DNA from: Kitasatospora xanthocidica
GTDB taxonomy: Bacteria > Actinomycetota > Actinomycetes > Streptomycetales > Streptomycetaceae
Reading direction: 5' to 3'
Length of the DNA stretch: 64,000 bases
NCBI RefSeq assembly: GCF_014656195.1
Contig: NZ_BNBY01000024.1
Location: forward strand, 1 to 64,000
Position 1 is the stretch's first letter; each line of letters opens with the position of its first letter. Shown here one piece after another: positions 42,852-50,651 of the stretch. The notes beneath the pieces were generated by a model, which ran no database searches, was not told where the DNA came from, and saw only the letters and a list, made by a program, of their open reading frames with translations. Position numbers and translations under genes: made by a program.

Positions 42852-43610
42852 ATGCGTCTCTCTCCTCCCGCCGTCAAGCTGCTCTCCGCCATCGCTCTGC
42901 CGCTCGTCCTGACGGCCTGCGGGCCTACCTCCACCAAGTCCGCCGCCCCCGCCGCCCAGACGGCCGCCTCCTCGCCCGCCGCGACGAAAGCCGACGCCTC
43001 CTCGCCGGCCGCGACGAAGGCCGCGGGCCCGAACGCCGGCCTACTGACAGGCACCCAGCTGAAGGCCCTGCTGGCGCCCGCCACGTTCTTCCCGTCCGGC
43101 TTCGACGTCGACTCGGCCGGCTCGCGCGACACCGGCGACACCTACACCCAGCCGACCGCCGCCGACGTGCCCACTCCGGACTGCACCCGGCTGGGCGGCA
43201 CGTCCTGGACCGGCATCACCGGGATCACCGGTGTGTCGTTCGCCCAGAACGACTACGTCAACAAGAACACCTCCGCAGAGATCGCCCAGGAGATCGACGT
43301 CTACCAGGGCGCCACCGCCCAGACCGTGATCGGCGCGCTGGGCAAGCTCGCCCTGGCCTGCCCGTCCTTCGCCGACGCCCAGACCAGCAGCAAGACCAAG
43401 GTCACCGAGACGCCGCTCGCCGGCCTGGGCGACGAGGCGTACACCATCACGGTGACCGACTCGGCCTGGCAGAACGGTGACACCCTGATCGCGGCCCGGG
43501 TCGGCACCTCCGTGGTGACCGTGCTCGCCAACGACGGCAGCGACAACGGCGCGGCCACCGCCAAGAAGCTGAGCAGCCAGCTGGTCTCCGGGCTCAAGGC
43601 CAAGGCCTGA
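42852..43610 (+). CDS. Lipoprotein, possible sensor-type extracellular domain
   Basis: 252 residues. The signal peptide ends in a clear lipobox (PLVLTACG, Cys about residue 23), followed by a Ser/Ala/Thr linker with duplicated ASSPAATKA units and a globular domain of about 190 residues with two Cys residues (PDCTRLGG, ALACPSF). The domain resembles PknH-like or sensor domains of actinobacterial lipoproteins (weak). It is anchored to the outer face of the membrane. ATG 42852 is the only start in front of the signal. Followed by a strong hairpin at 43644. Confidence 0.8.
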   Translation: MRLSPPAVKLLSAIALPLVLTACGPTSTKSAAPAAQTAASSPAATKADASSPAATKAAGPNAGLLTGTQLKALLAPATFFPSGFDVDSAGSRDTGDTYTQPTAADVPTPDCTRLGGTSWTGITGITGVSFAQNDYVNKNTSAEIAQEIDVYQGATAQTVIGALGKLALACPSFADAQTSSKTKVTETPLAGLGDEAYTITVTDSAWQNGDTLIAARVGTSVVTVLANDGSDNGAATAKKLSSQLVSGLKAKA

Positions 43611-43643
43611 TCCCTGGACCCGCCCCGGGCGGCGATCAGCGCA

Positions 43644-43683
43644 CCTTGAAGGCCCTGCCCAGAGCCGGGAAGGGCCTTCAAGG
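43644..43683 (+). terminator. Terminator after the lipoprotein gene
   Basis: CCTTGAAGGCCCT (43644-43656) pairs with AGGGCCTTCAAGG (43671-43683), a perfect 13-bp stem with a 14-base loop, 33 bp past the stop codon. Confidence 0.75.
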
Positions 43684-43802
43684 CCGGGGCGGCGCGGCCA
43701 ACGAAAAGGCGAACTCCCGAAGGCGACGCGGGGCGGTGTCCTGCCAGGGCTGATACGGAAAACCCGTTGCCCTGGGGCCCGTTGGCGCTGATAGAAGGGG
43801 AC

Positions 43803-44285
43803 ATGGACGACGAAATCATTCCCCCGGTCGAGCGGATGCTCGCGGAACGCGCCTGCGAGCGCATCATCGTGGACTTCATCCATCGCCTCGACCTCGGCGA
43901 CCCGGGCTCGGTGGCCGAGTTGTTCACCGCGGACGGCTTCTGGCACTGGCCCCACGGGGACCGGCGCATCGAGGGACGCGAGGCCCTGCGCCGCTACTTC
44001 GCCTCCCGCCCGGCGGACAGGCTGTCACGTCGCCTGATGACGAACATCCTGGTCACGGTGGAGTCCGGGTCGACGGCGCGGGCCGTCTCGTACCTGACGA
44101 CGTACCGGGTCGACGGCTACGCGGGCGGAATGATCGAGCCCAGGCTCCCGGCCAATGTCGGCCACTACGAGGACACCTTCCACAAGATCGACGGCGCCTG
44201 GCTCCTCGCCGGCCGCACCGTCTTCCTCCCCTTCGGCGCCGGCACCGAGCGACTGTCCGCCCCGGATGCGTCACGTGTCTCATGA
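43803..44285 (+). CDS. SnoaL-like (NTF2-fold) protein
   Basis: 160 residues: ERACERIIVDFIHRLDLGDP, then ELFTADGFWHWPHGDRRIEG, REALRRYFASRP and a C-terminal sheet with HYEDTFHKIDGAWLLAGR. This is the SnoaL_4 layout used by dehydratases, isomerases and many uncharacterised binders; a His-Asp pair is plausible but not provable. ATG 43803 has AAGGGG very close; a TTG at 43767 is possible. It converges on the DoxX gene across a shared hairpin. Confidence 0.82.
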   Translation: MDDEIIPPVERMLAERACERIIVDFIHRLDLGDPGSVAELFTADGFWHWPHGDRRIEGREALRRYFASRPADRLSRRLMTNILVTVESGSTARAVSYLTTYRVDGYAGGMIEPRLPANVGHYEDTFHKIDGAWLLAGRTVFLPFGAGTERLSAPDASRVS

Positions 44286-44294
44286 CGCACCCTT

Positions 44295-44336
44295 GCGGTC
44301 CGGCGACCGAAGGCGACCGAAGGGGCGCCGGACCGC
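44295..44336. terminator. Bidirectional terminator between SnoaL-like and DoxX genes
   Basis: GCGGTCCGGCG (44295-44305) pairs with CGCCGGACCGC (44326-44336), loop 20 bases, the loop containing a direct repeat of GGCGACCGAAG-like sequence. It sits between convergent genes. Confidence 0.6.
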
Positions 44337-44392
44337 GGTGATCGGTCAGGGCCAGGTCCTCACGCGGCCGGCGGGCCCTGCGGGCGCCCCCG

Positions 44393-44797
44393 TCAGCGCC
44401 GGAGGCCGAGCAGCCCGGCCGTCCCGGTGCGCTGGTTCCAGGCGATGACGGCCAGCGGCACCATGAAGAGGAACGGGGTCCCGGCGTTCTCGCCGTGCAT
44501 CGCGGTGAGCTGGGTGACGAACGCGAACGCCAGGAAGACGATGAGCGCCGTCGCGGCCGGCCCGGCCAGCCGGCGGACCAGCAGGCCGACCGCCCCGGCG
44601 AGCTCCACCAGCCCGGTCAGGTACATGAACCAGTGGCCCCAGCCGATGGCGTCGAAGACGGTGGTGGCGGCGGGCAGCGCGAGCAGCTTGGGCAGCGCGC
44701 TGGCCAGGGCGAAGAAAAGCGCGAGCAGGATCCGCAGCGTCCAGACCGTCCGGACGGCGGCCTGGCTGGACTTCACGGCGGTGGCGGTGCTGGACAT
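44393..44797 (-). CDS. DoxX family membrane protein
   Basis: 134 residues with four membrane segments (TLRILLALFFALASALPKLL, WFMYLTGLVELAGAVGLLV, AATALIVFLAFAFVTQLTAM, FLFMVPLAVIAW). These match DoxX-like/DUF4267-type small membrane proteins. DoxX proteins take part in quinone- or thiol-linked redox processes in some bacteria. ATG 44797 has GGGGAG at a six-base gap; an upstream in-frame start would add 19 residues without a Shine-Dalgarno. Transcribed toward the SnoaL-like gene. Confidence 0.87.
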   Translation of the reverse strand: MSSTATAVKSSQAAVRTVWTLRILLALFFALASALPKLLALPAATTVFDAIGWGHWFMYLTGLVELAGAVGLLVRRLAGPAATALIVFLAFAFVTQLTAMHGENAGTPFLFMVPLAVIAWNQRTGTAGLLGLRR

Positions 44798-44968
44798 CTC
44801 AGGTCTCCCCGGCTCGGTTGGCGTTGCTTTCCCTGCTTTGACCGCCGCCGCCACCCGAACTCATCGGTCCGGAGAGAGGGAATTTTCCCGGGCGCCGTCG
44901 GAGGAGGAGGAAGAGGAGGGAGGGAAATCCGCTGGCGGGCGGCGGGCGGAGCCCAGCAGGATGCCGCC

Positions 44969-45490
44969 ATGACGACGAGCGGAGCCCCCGGAACGGCGGC
45001 CGAAGCGGTGCGCGAACTGCGGGGGATCGCCCACGAGTGGGTCGACGGCCGCCACGCCGAGCCGCAGACGCTGATCCGGGCCGCTCTGCGCGCCCTGGTC
45101 GCCGGTGTGGACACGCCGTCTCTGTGGCTGCTCGCCTGGCTGCTCAGCGGCGAGGAGGACCAGGCCCCGGTCCTGTTCGACCGGGTGATGGACGAGCTCG
45201 GGTTCGGCCTGCGCCCGCTCGGGGAGTACGGGGACTACTGGCAGGGCCGGCTGGCGCTCGCCCGCTGGTGGGCCGCCGAGATCGTCGGCGGATGGCTCGA
45301 CCCCTTCGAGGGGGCCGGGTTCATCATCGAGAACGTGGCCGAGGCGTACGGGGCGTGCGAGGAACTGGCGCCCATGGTCGACGCGGTGGTGGCGTCCATG
45401 GGCCGTCCCGACTCGCAGCCGCCCGCGGAGGAGGCCGCCGAGCGCCTGACCCGGGCCGCCCGTGAACTCCTGACCCGCATCCCGTCGTAG
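44969..45490 (+). CDS. Hypothetical helical protein
   Basis: 173 residues, mostly amphipathic helices with many Trp and acidic residues (EAVRELRGIAHEWVDGRHAE, LWLLAWLLSGEEDQAPVLFD, RLALARWWAAEIVGGWLDPF). No membrane span or catalytic motif seen, and no family recognised. ATG 44969 has an AGCAGG eight bases upstream. It is divergent from DoxX and ends before a strong terminator. Confidence 0.7.
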   Translation: MTTSGAPGTAAEAVRELRGIAHEWVDGRHAEPQTLIRAALRALVAGVDTPSLWLLAWLLSGEEDQAPVLFDRVMDELGFGLRPLGEYGDYWQGRLALARWWAAEIVGGWLDPFEGAGFIIENVAEAYGACEELAPMVDAVVASMGRPDSQPPAEEAAERLTRAARELLTRIPS

Positions 45491-45553
45491 GGCCTGCCCG
45501 CCGCGAGGCCGAGCGGCGTCCTGCAGGCGCGAGGCCGGGCCCGGGACGGGACG

Positions 45554-45595
45554 CGGAAGGGGTCCGGCACCTGGGCAGGTGCCGGACCCCTTCCG
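45554..45595 (+). terminator. Strong terminator after the 45-kb hypothetical gene
   Basis: A 19-bp perfect stem with a four-base loop (GGGC): the 5' arm at 45554-45572 contains GGAAGGGGTCCGGCACCT and pairs with 45577-45595. Confidence 0.85.
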
Positions 45596-45599
45596 ACAG

Positions 45600-45949
45600 T
45601 GGAGCGCCAGGCCCGGATCGCACGGACTCTTCCTACTGAAAGTAGGACGTGCTCTGGTAGCACCGCTGACGCCTGACGAGGACTCACTGTCCCTCGCGAC
45701 AAGAAGAATATTAGCAGCTCACCGACCGTGCACCGCCCACGGTGACCGGCGCCCCGGCCGGGGCGCTCCACCCCGCCGCCCCGCCCGGCGGGGCCAGCGA
45801 GTGTCAGGCCAACGTCCGGTCAACGTCGTTCCCCGGCTCCCTCGTGACCGGCACCCTGGTGTGCGGACGAAGAAGGGGCGCACCGCGGAGCCGTCCTGGT
45901 GTCGACCCCACGGACCCTGCCGAACCCGCCGACCCCCGGAAAGGCCGCC
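45600..45949 (+). other. Intergenic leader with small hairpin and a segment repeated near 56.3 kb
   Basis: TCCTACT-GAA-AGTAGGA (45631-45647) is a 17-bp dyad. An AT-rich word GAAGAATATTAGCAG (about 45704-45718) may hold promoter elements. The segment 45718-45802 (starting GCTCACCGACCGTGCACCG) resembles 56268-56352. No gene is seen until the secreted protein at 45950. Confidence 0.5.
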
Positions 45950-46498
45950 ATGCCCGTGAAGACCGCCATACCCGCAAAGCCCGCCGAGGCTGCCAAGCCC
46001 GCCAAGCGCAGGAACCTCGTCGTCGGGGCGCTGATCGGCGCCTCCCTCCTCGCCGGGATCGCGGACACCGCGGCGGCGAGTCCGGCCGCCGCGGCCTCGT
46101 GCTCCTACACCGGCCGCTACGGGACGCAGGACATCCGCACCTCGCAGGGCGAGTACGTCGGCTTCGTGGAACTCCTCTACGCCCCGGCCTGCCGCAGCGT
46201 CGAGGCGCACTTCCACGTCGACTCCACCTTCACGTCCCACCACTCGGGCTGGAACGTGGACCTCTCGCTCTACAACAACAAGGCCGCGCCCGTCGCCGTC
46301 AGGAACGTCTCCAGCGGGAACTCGTCCTTCCCGGACTACACGACTCCGCCGTCCTCCATCGACGGGTACCCGAGCATGCAGTTCACCGCGTTCCTGGGCT
46401 GGGTCTACAACACGTGCTCGATCGACGAGGGCTCCGCCTGGTGGGACTTCCGCACCGGAACGCCGTCCCCGAACACCTGGGGAAGCTACCGGTGCTGA
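45950..46498 (+). CDS. Small secreted protein, unknown function
   Basis: 182 residues. A Lys/Pro/Ala-rich N-terminus precedes a long signal peptide (RRNLVVGALIGASLLAGIAD to about SPAAAASC). The mature part has four Cys residues, probably two disulfides, and a beta-rich pattern (SYTGRYGTQDIRTSQGEYVG, FVELLYAPACRSVEAHFHVD). ATG 45950 has GGAAAGG with a five-base gap; GTG 45899 is an alternative. It is followed at 68 bp by two other small secreted proteins on the same strand. Confidence 0.75.
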   Translation: MPVKTAIPAKPAEAAKPAKRRNLVVGALIGASLLAGIADTAAASPAAAASCSYTGRYGTQDIRTSQGEYVGFVELLYAPACRSVEAHFHVDSTFTSHHSGWNVDLSLYNNKAAPVAVRNVSSGNSSFPDYTTPPSSIDGYPSMQFTAFLGWVYNTCSIDEGSAWWDFRTGTPSPNTWGSYRC

Positions 46499-46565
46499 CC
46501 GGGCCGTCGCCCACGGTCTTCAGCCCATCGCCCGAACGCCGCAAACCTACTCACCTGGGGGAACG

Positions 46566-46982
46566 ATGAAACGCGCACTCCACGCACTCACCCGCTCCGC
46601 GACCGCGCTGGCGCTCGCGACCGGCGGCGTCATCGCGCTCGGCGCGGGCACCGCCCACGCCGGCACCAACTGCTCCGACTACCTGTGGAGCAACTACGCC
46701 ACCGAGTACCGGGTCTGCCTCACCTACAACGACCCGACCCACGCCACGGTCTCCTGGTCGGTGAACACCAGCTACTCGAAGACCGACGAGCGTTTCCACC
46801 TCAAGGTCGTCAGCAACTGCACCGATCAGGACATCTGGACCGACTGGAACGACTGGTCGCAGGGCAGCCGGAACAACGGCGGCGCGAGCATCGGCTGCGG
46901 CATGGGCATCATCGGCGGGGTCGAGATCGAGCTCTACCCGACCGAGTCCGGCAACTACAGCGGCCCCACCGCCTCGGCCTGA
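46566..46982 (+). CDS. Small secreted beta-rich protein, first of a tandem pair
   Basis: 138 residues: signal peptide ALATGGVIALGAGTAHAG, mature domain of about 105 residues with four Cys. Shared with the next gene are Y-R/Q-V-C-x-T-Y, T-D-E-R-F-x-L-x-V, TDWND and the ending E-x-x-LYPTESG-x-x-x-GP. A GGGGGAACG sits before ATG 46566. The family is not recognised. The pair lies 12 bp apart and looks like a recent tandem duplication. Confidence 0.8.
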   Translation: MKRALHALTRSATALALATGGVIALGAGTAHAGTNCSDYLWSNYATEYRVCLTYNDPTHATVSWSVNTSYSKTDERFHLKVVSNCTDQDIWTDWNDWSQGSRNNGGASIGCGMGIIGGVEIELYPTESGNYSGPTASA

Positions 46983-46993
46983 GGGGACCCGCC

Positions 46994-47392
46994 ATGAAGA
47001 AGACCACCACCGGCCTCGCCGTCCTCGGCCTGGCCGCCGCCGGTGTCGTGGGCCTGGGCGCGGGCACCGCGCACGCCGACCCGCCGCTCTGCTCCACATG
47101 GGGCGGCAGCCGCTACGGCGCGCCGTACCAGGTCTGCGTCACCTACTCCGGCCCCCAGGACGCCCTGATCCACTGGACCGTCAACGCCAGCCGCACCAGC
47201 ACCGACGAGCGTTTCTGGCTCCGCGTCGCCAGTGCCTGCGGCGACCGCCTCGACACCGACTGGAACGACTACCAGGACAACGGCATGAACGTCGGCGACG
47301 CCTGGGTCCACTGCGCCTCGGGCGGCTTCGAGGCGTCCCTCTACCCGACCGAATCCGGCCTCCGGGACGGCCCCGTCGTCCGCGCCGGGTAG
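46994..47392 (+). CDS. Small secreted beta-rich protein, second of a tandem pair
   Basis: 132 residues with signal peptide GLAAAGVVGLGAGTAHAD. It is paralogous to the preceding protein across the whole mature part (TDERFWLRVASACGDRLDTD, then WNDYQDNG and LYPTESGLRDGP). The start is 12 bp after the upstream stop, with GAGGGG overlapping that stop. It ends 17 bp before a long hairpin. Role unknown; export and disulfides suggest an extracellular binding or inhibitor role. Confidence 0.8.
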   Translation: MKKTTTGLAVLGLAAAGVVGLGAGTAHADPPLCSTWGGSRYGAPYQVCVTYSGPQDALIHWTVNASRTSTDERFWLRVASACGDRLDTDWNDYQDNGMNVGDAWVHCASGGFEASLYPTESGLRDGPVVRAG

Positions 47393-47408
47393 CACCCCCC
47401 GCCCCGCC

Positions 47409-47456
47409 GCCCCGTGCCCCCCGCCCCTCCGCCCGGAGAGCCGGGGGGCACGGGGC
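47409..47456 (+). terminator. Terminator after the secreted tandem pair
   Basis: GCCCCGTGCCCCCC (47409-47422) pairs perfectly with 47443-47456; the 20-base loop itself contains CTCC/GGAG complementarity. Confidence 0.7.
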
Positions 47457-47689
47457 CAGCCGTGTCCGGGCTCGGCCGCCGTCGCGTGGGTCCGCTTCGG
47501 CCGCTCGCCGGCTCCGCTGCTCCCCGGCTCCGCCGGCCGGGTCCGGCCCGCCGGTCCGGACGTCCACGGGTCATGACGGACGCCCGCGGAACCGCCAGTT
47601 GTGCACCTCGATGTCTGACGTGGACCCCACCCGGCGCCGGATCACACTCTCGCACCACAGGCCCGCCGGCCGGGCGCGGAGGAACTCCG

Positions 47690-47758
47690 GTGACGATCGA
47701 GGGTGGGGCGACGTCCGCCGGCGGCACCGTCCTCACGGCCTGGTCGGCGTGGAAGTAG
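47690..47758 (+). CDS. Tiny ORF (22 residues) related to the peptide at 47934
   Basis: From GTG 47690 the frame encodes VTIEGGATSAGGTVLTAWSA plus WK and stops at 47758. GGAGGA at 47678-47683 is six bases upstream, a good Shine-Dalgarno. The C-terminus matches that of the 52-residue peptide 330 bp downstream (G-G-T-V-x-T-A-W-x-A-x-K). Upstream sequence does not extend the similarity, so this may be a truncated copy. The rest of 47457-47933 shows no other gene. Confidence 0.35.
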   Translation: MTIEGGATSAGGTVLTAWSAWK

Positions 47759-47933
47759 GTAGGTCGGCAACCACGACAGATGGTCAGCTCGGGGCACCCC
47801 GGCACGCCGCACGGGGCCGGGGTCGATATGCGGAACTCGGCAACCCGGATTGGACACGGCGGCCAGGACGGACCTGGCATCCTGTGGGTTTTCGCCTCCC
47901 TGTCGATGTGCGCCTTCGATTCGAAGGTGCATT

Positions 47934-48092
47934 ATGGACGGCATGCCAGCAACGCAACGAGAAGCCAAGCGGCCACAGTTCGAACTTCGCTGGGGTGGAA
48001 TGCACTTGACCATCCAGCGCATCCCTCCGTGGCTCATCACGGCGACGGCAGCAGGAGGTACGGTCTTCACGGCCTGGTGGGCACGGAAGTGA
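47934..48092 (+). CDS. Small hydrophobic peptide, 52 residues
   Basis: ATG 47934 has GAAGG at 47923-47927. The peptide has a basic N-terminal half (MPATQREAKRPQFELRWGGM) and a hydrophobic C-terminal half (HLTIQRIPPWLITATAAGGT, VFTAWWARK), which could be one membrane helix with a basic end. A related 22-residue ORF lies upstream. I do not recognise a named family. It could be a membrane-acting toxin-like or regulatory peptide; this is inference from size and composition. Confidence 0.45.
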   Translation: MDGMPATQREAKRPQFELRWGGMHLTIQRIPPWLITATAAGGTVFTAWWARK

Positions 48093-48209
48093 GTCAGGGG
48101 CCGACGGCGAAGGCTCCGAAGGCGGCCGCTGTCTTTCCCCGGTTCTTCGGTGGCCATCACGGGGCTGCCTGGTGAGTCTCGGACCGGCATCCCCTTGCGG
48201 GTCGTCCAT

Positions 48210-48416
48210 CCGATCAGGGCAACTTCCGAAGGGGCTTGTGCAGGACGGTAGGCCTCCAGCCGAACACGAGCGGGGTGCCGTATTGCGCATCGCTGCCTGC
48301 GCCCCGGCGACGCATTCCTTGATCGACAATGCCTCCGTCTCGGTGGCGAAAGCGAACTGATTGAGCATCATCCGGTTGGCCGGGTCGAGTGGGTTCCGGT
48401 AATCGAACGTCTGCAT
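48210..48416 (-). other. Possible coding remnant or small peptide gene on the minus strand
   Basis: From ATG 48416 the minus strand reads MQTFDYRNPLDPANRMMLNQ, then FAFATETEALSIKECVAGAQ and AAMRNTAPRSC, a protein-like stretch with mixed codon use, before turning into Cys/Ser/Pro-rich sequence. There is no strong Shine-Dalgarno (GGCGGCGGT upstream). It may be the 5' end of a decayed gene. I see no homologue. Confidence 0.3.
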
Positions 48417-48484
48417 ACCGCCGCCGACCCCCTGCCGGTGTGGGGCTGCAGCGGGTGGGCGACGACCCGGGCGGCTCGGGTGTC

Positions 48485-48717
48485 GACGGTCGTTTGATCT
48501 GACAGGCATATCGTCCGCTCAATACGGCCGAACGGGTTGCCTGTACGCGGTCGTGGACACCCGCCGGCCGCTCCTCAGTAGCTTGGTGCGTGCACGCCCC
48601 GGTGGGTGGGCGCGGGTTCGGGAGGAGTGCACACCATGCGCAGATTGTCGATCATCGTGGCGGCGGTCACGGGGGCCGTCGCCCTCGCCCTGGGGAGCAG
48701 CGCCGTGGCGGGGCCGC
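48485..48717 (+). repeat. Long direct repeat, copy 1 (promoter plus signal peptide)
   Basis: About 233 bp nearly identical to 57166-57396 (roughly 15 differences by eye, two small indels). It covers the upstream region, Shine-Dalgarno and signal-peptide codons of the secreted repeat protein at 48636. Confidence 0.9.
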
Positions 48718-49352
48718 CGGGGCCGCGGCTCGCCGCGCGCTACCTGAACATCCACCAGTGCGTGTACTACGGCCCCGGCGGGCACTACACCAACCTGCTG
48801 CCGAACACCGCCGAGACGCCCTTCAACACCGGGACGAACGTCTCCGACACGCCGGACACGGCGCTCTCCTGCGGTCCGGGGAGCGGGGGCTGGAAGCCGG
48901 CGCCGGCCAACTCGGCGGTGAAGGCGTTCGACCTCGCCGCCGGCCGCTACCTGAACGTCCACCAGTGCGTGTACTTCTCGGCCGGCCAGCACTACACGGC
49001 CATCCTGCCGAACACCCCGAACGTCAACTTCAACACCGGCACCAACGTCTCCGACACGCCCGACACCACGCTGCGGTGCAGCCCGGGCGGGGGCGGCTGG
49101 ACGCTGACGCTCGCCAACTCCGCCGTCAAGTCCTTCGACCTGGCCGGCAACCGCTTCCTCAACCTGCACCAGTGCGTGTGGACATCGGCCGGCATGTACT
49201 ACATGGGCGTGCTGCCGAACACCCCGAACGCCAACTTCAACACCGGCACCAACGCGGCCGGCACGGCCGACACCGCGCTCAACTGCCGCCCCGGCGGCGG
49301 TGGTTGGTCGCTCGACCCGCTGGATTCGGCCCTCCGCCCGCTGGGCGGCTGA
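48636..49352 (+). CDS. Secreted protein built of three tandem internal repeats
   Basis: 238 residues: signal peptide (RRLSIIVAAVTGAVALALGS to about AVAG), then three units of about 66 residues. The consensus runs R-Y-L-N-x-H-Q-C-V-Y at the start, G-x-H-Y-T-x-x-L-P-N-T and F-N-T-G-T-N in the middle, and D-T-x-L-x-C-x-P-G-x-G-G-W near the end, with A-N-S-A-V-K-x-F-D-L-A linkers. Each unit has two Cys, probably one disulfide. ATG 48636 has GGAGGAG at 48621-48627. I do not recognise the fold. A decayed copy begins at 57315. An extracellular adhesive or inhibitory role is a guess. Confidence 0.85.
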   Translation: MRRLSIIVAAVTGAVALALGSSAVAGPPGPRLAARYLNIHQCVYYGPGGHYTNLLPNTAETPFNTGTNVSDTPDTALSCGPGSGGWKPAPANSAVKAFDLAAGRYLNVHQCVYFSAGQHYTAILPNTPNVNFNTGTNVSDTPDTTLRCSPGGGGWTLTLANSAVKSFDLAGNRFLNLHQCVWTSAGMYYMGVLPNTPNANFNTGTNAAGTADTALNCRPGGGGWSLDPLDSALRPLGG

Positions 49353-49645
49353 GCCGGGAGGGTACGCGCGGGGCCGCGGTCCGCGGGGCCGGTCGCGCTC
49401 GCCCACCGCCCGGACGTCGCCGTGGTCGAGGTCCGCCTTCCCCCGGCCTTCACCGACGAGGGCATCAGGGCCCCACACCCCACCCGCGACCGCCGCCGTC
49501 GCCGCCGTCGTCGCCGTTCAAGGAGGGCGACCCCTGGGTCTGACGCCCCGCCGGGCGGCCGGAGCCCGGGCCGCCGCCCCGCTGCGCGGCTTGTCGGTGC
49601 CGTGGTCTACGTTCCCGGACATCCACGATTTCGGGAAGTGATCGA
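49353..49645. other. Intergenic region with run of Arg codons, no gene called
   Basis: GC-rich, with a GCCGCCGTC-type low-complexity tract at about 49490-49515. One frame contains DVAVVEVRLPPAFTDEGI, which is protein-like but has no start, so it may be a remnant. No terminator of clear quality was found. Confidence 0.4.
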
Positions 49646-50308
49646 ATGTCCTACGACGATGACGAGTGCGAGTACGGGTTCATGCCCGCGCTGACCACGG
49701 TCCTGGCCGATCCGCCAGAGGGTGTGCGGGCCCTCGACGGCTGGCGGATCGAGCGGCTCGGTCTGATCCGGGGAGCCGCGGGCGACGGCACCGTCTACGA
49801 CCCGCTGGGGCCGGAGGGCGGGGGTTTCCCGATGCGGCCCGGCGGTACGCCGGTCTACCTGATCGCCCGCGAGGACGCACCCGGCGCCCCGGTTGCCGTC
49901 CTGGTGCACCCCGGCGAGACCGTCCCGGTCCGGACGCAGGACTGGGGCGACCGCGTGGCGACCCCGTCCGGCCTGGCCGTGGTGCACGCGAATCCCAGTA
50001 CGACCTGGATCGAGCCGGGCACCGGGATGCTCAAGCGCGCCTGGGCCGCCTTGCACGCCCGCGCCGCCGAGGGCGACAGCTGGAGGCTGGAGAACCTCCG
50101 CGAGATTCTCCAGCGTGCCTCGGTCGACCCGGCCGACTGGCCGGTGGAGCCGGTCGAGGGCGACTTCGCCAACGACTGGCTGATGATCCCGGACGAGGAC
50201 GGCGTCGGCACCGTGCTGGGCGTCCTGGCCGACCCGGACGGCTCCAACACGACCGAGTGCCTGGACGCCGAGGGCAACACGGTGGCGATCCTGCTCACCC
50301 TTGAGTAG
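49646..50308 (+). CDS. Hypothetical protein
   Basis: 220 residues, acidic and soluble (MSYDDDECEYGFMPALTTVL, WRIERLGLIRGAAGDGTVYD, REILQRASVDPADWPVEPVE). It has the look of the many streptomycete proteins encoded near toxin or immunity loci but matches no family I know. ATG 49646 has GGGAAG at 49633-49638 with a seven-base gap. It converges on the HSP18-regulator operon. Confidence 0.7.
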   Translation: MSYDDDECEYGFMPALTTVLADPPEGVRALDGWRIERLGLIRGAAGDGTVYDPLGPEGGGFPMRPGGTPVYLIAREDAPGAPVAVLVHPGETVPVRTQDWGDRVATPSGLAVVHANPSTTWIEPGTGMLKRAWAALHARAAEGDSWRLENLREILQRASVDPADWPVEPVEGDFANDWLMIPDEDGVGTVLGVLADPDGSNTTECLDAEGNTVAILLTLE

Positions 50309-50402
50309 GACGATCCTGCTCACCCCGACTGCCCCGCGCCGGTGCGCGAAGCCCGCGTCGCCCTGACGGGCCGTCGGGTTGGACCGGGGGCTCCCGGCCT
50401 CG

Positions 50403-50651
50403 TCAGGCCGGCCCGTCGTTCGAGGGCGTGGTGGGGGAGCTGCCCGGACCGGGGGCGGGCAGCGGCCAGGCGGGGTGGGCGAGGTGGCGGTGCAGGGCGT
50501 CGAGCCGGGCGAGGTGGGCGTCGAGGGCGGCGTTGACGGTGCTCGTGGTGGTGGTCACTCGCCCTTCGAGGTCGTGGATCCGGTTCAGGAGGTCCTGCCA
50601 GCGCCTTTCGGCGGTGGCGGCCGGGTCAGGAGCGTCGGCGGTCGCTGTCAT
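50403..50651 (-). CDS. Small coiled-coil protein
   Basis: 82 residues, with heptad-like helices (ERRWQDLLNRIHDLEGRVTT, LDAHLARLDALHRHLAHPAW) and a Pro/Ser-rich tail. It starts inside the 3' end of the HSP18-type regulator gene (26-bp overlap), so it is translated from the same message. Probably an accessory or oligomerisation partner; function unknown. Confidence 0.6.
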   Translation of the reverse strand: MTATADAPDPAATAERRWQDLLNRIHDLEGRVTTTTSTVNAALDAHLARLDALHRHLAHPAWPLPAPGPGSSPTTPSNDGPA

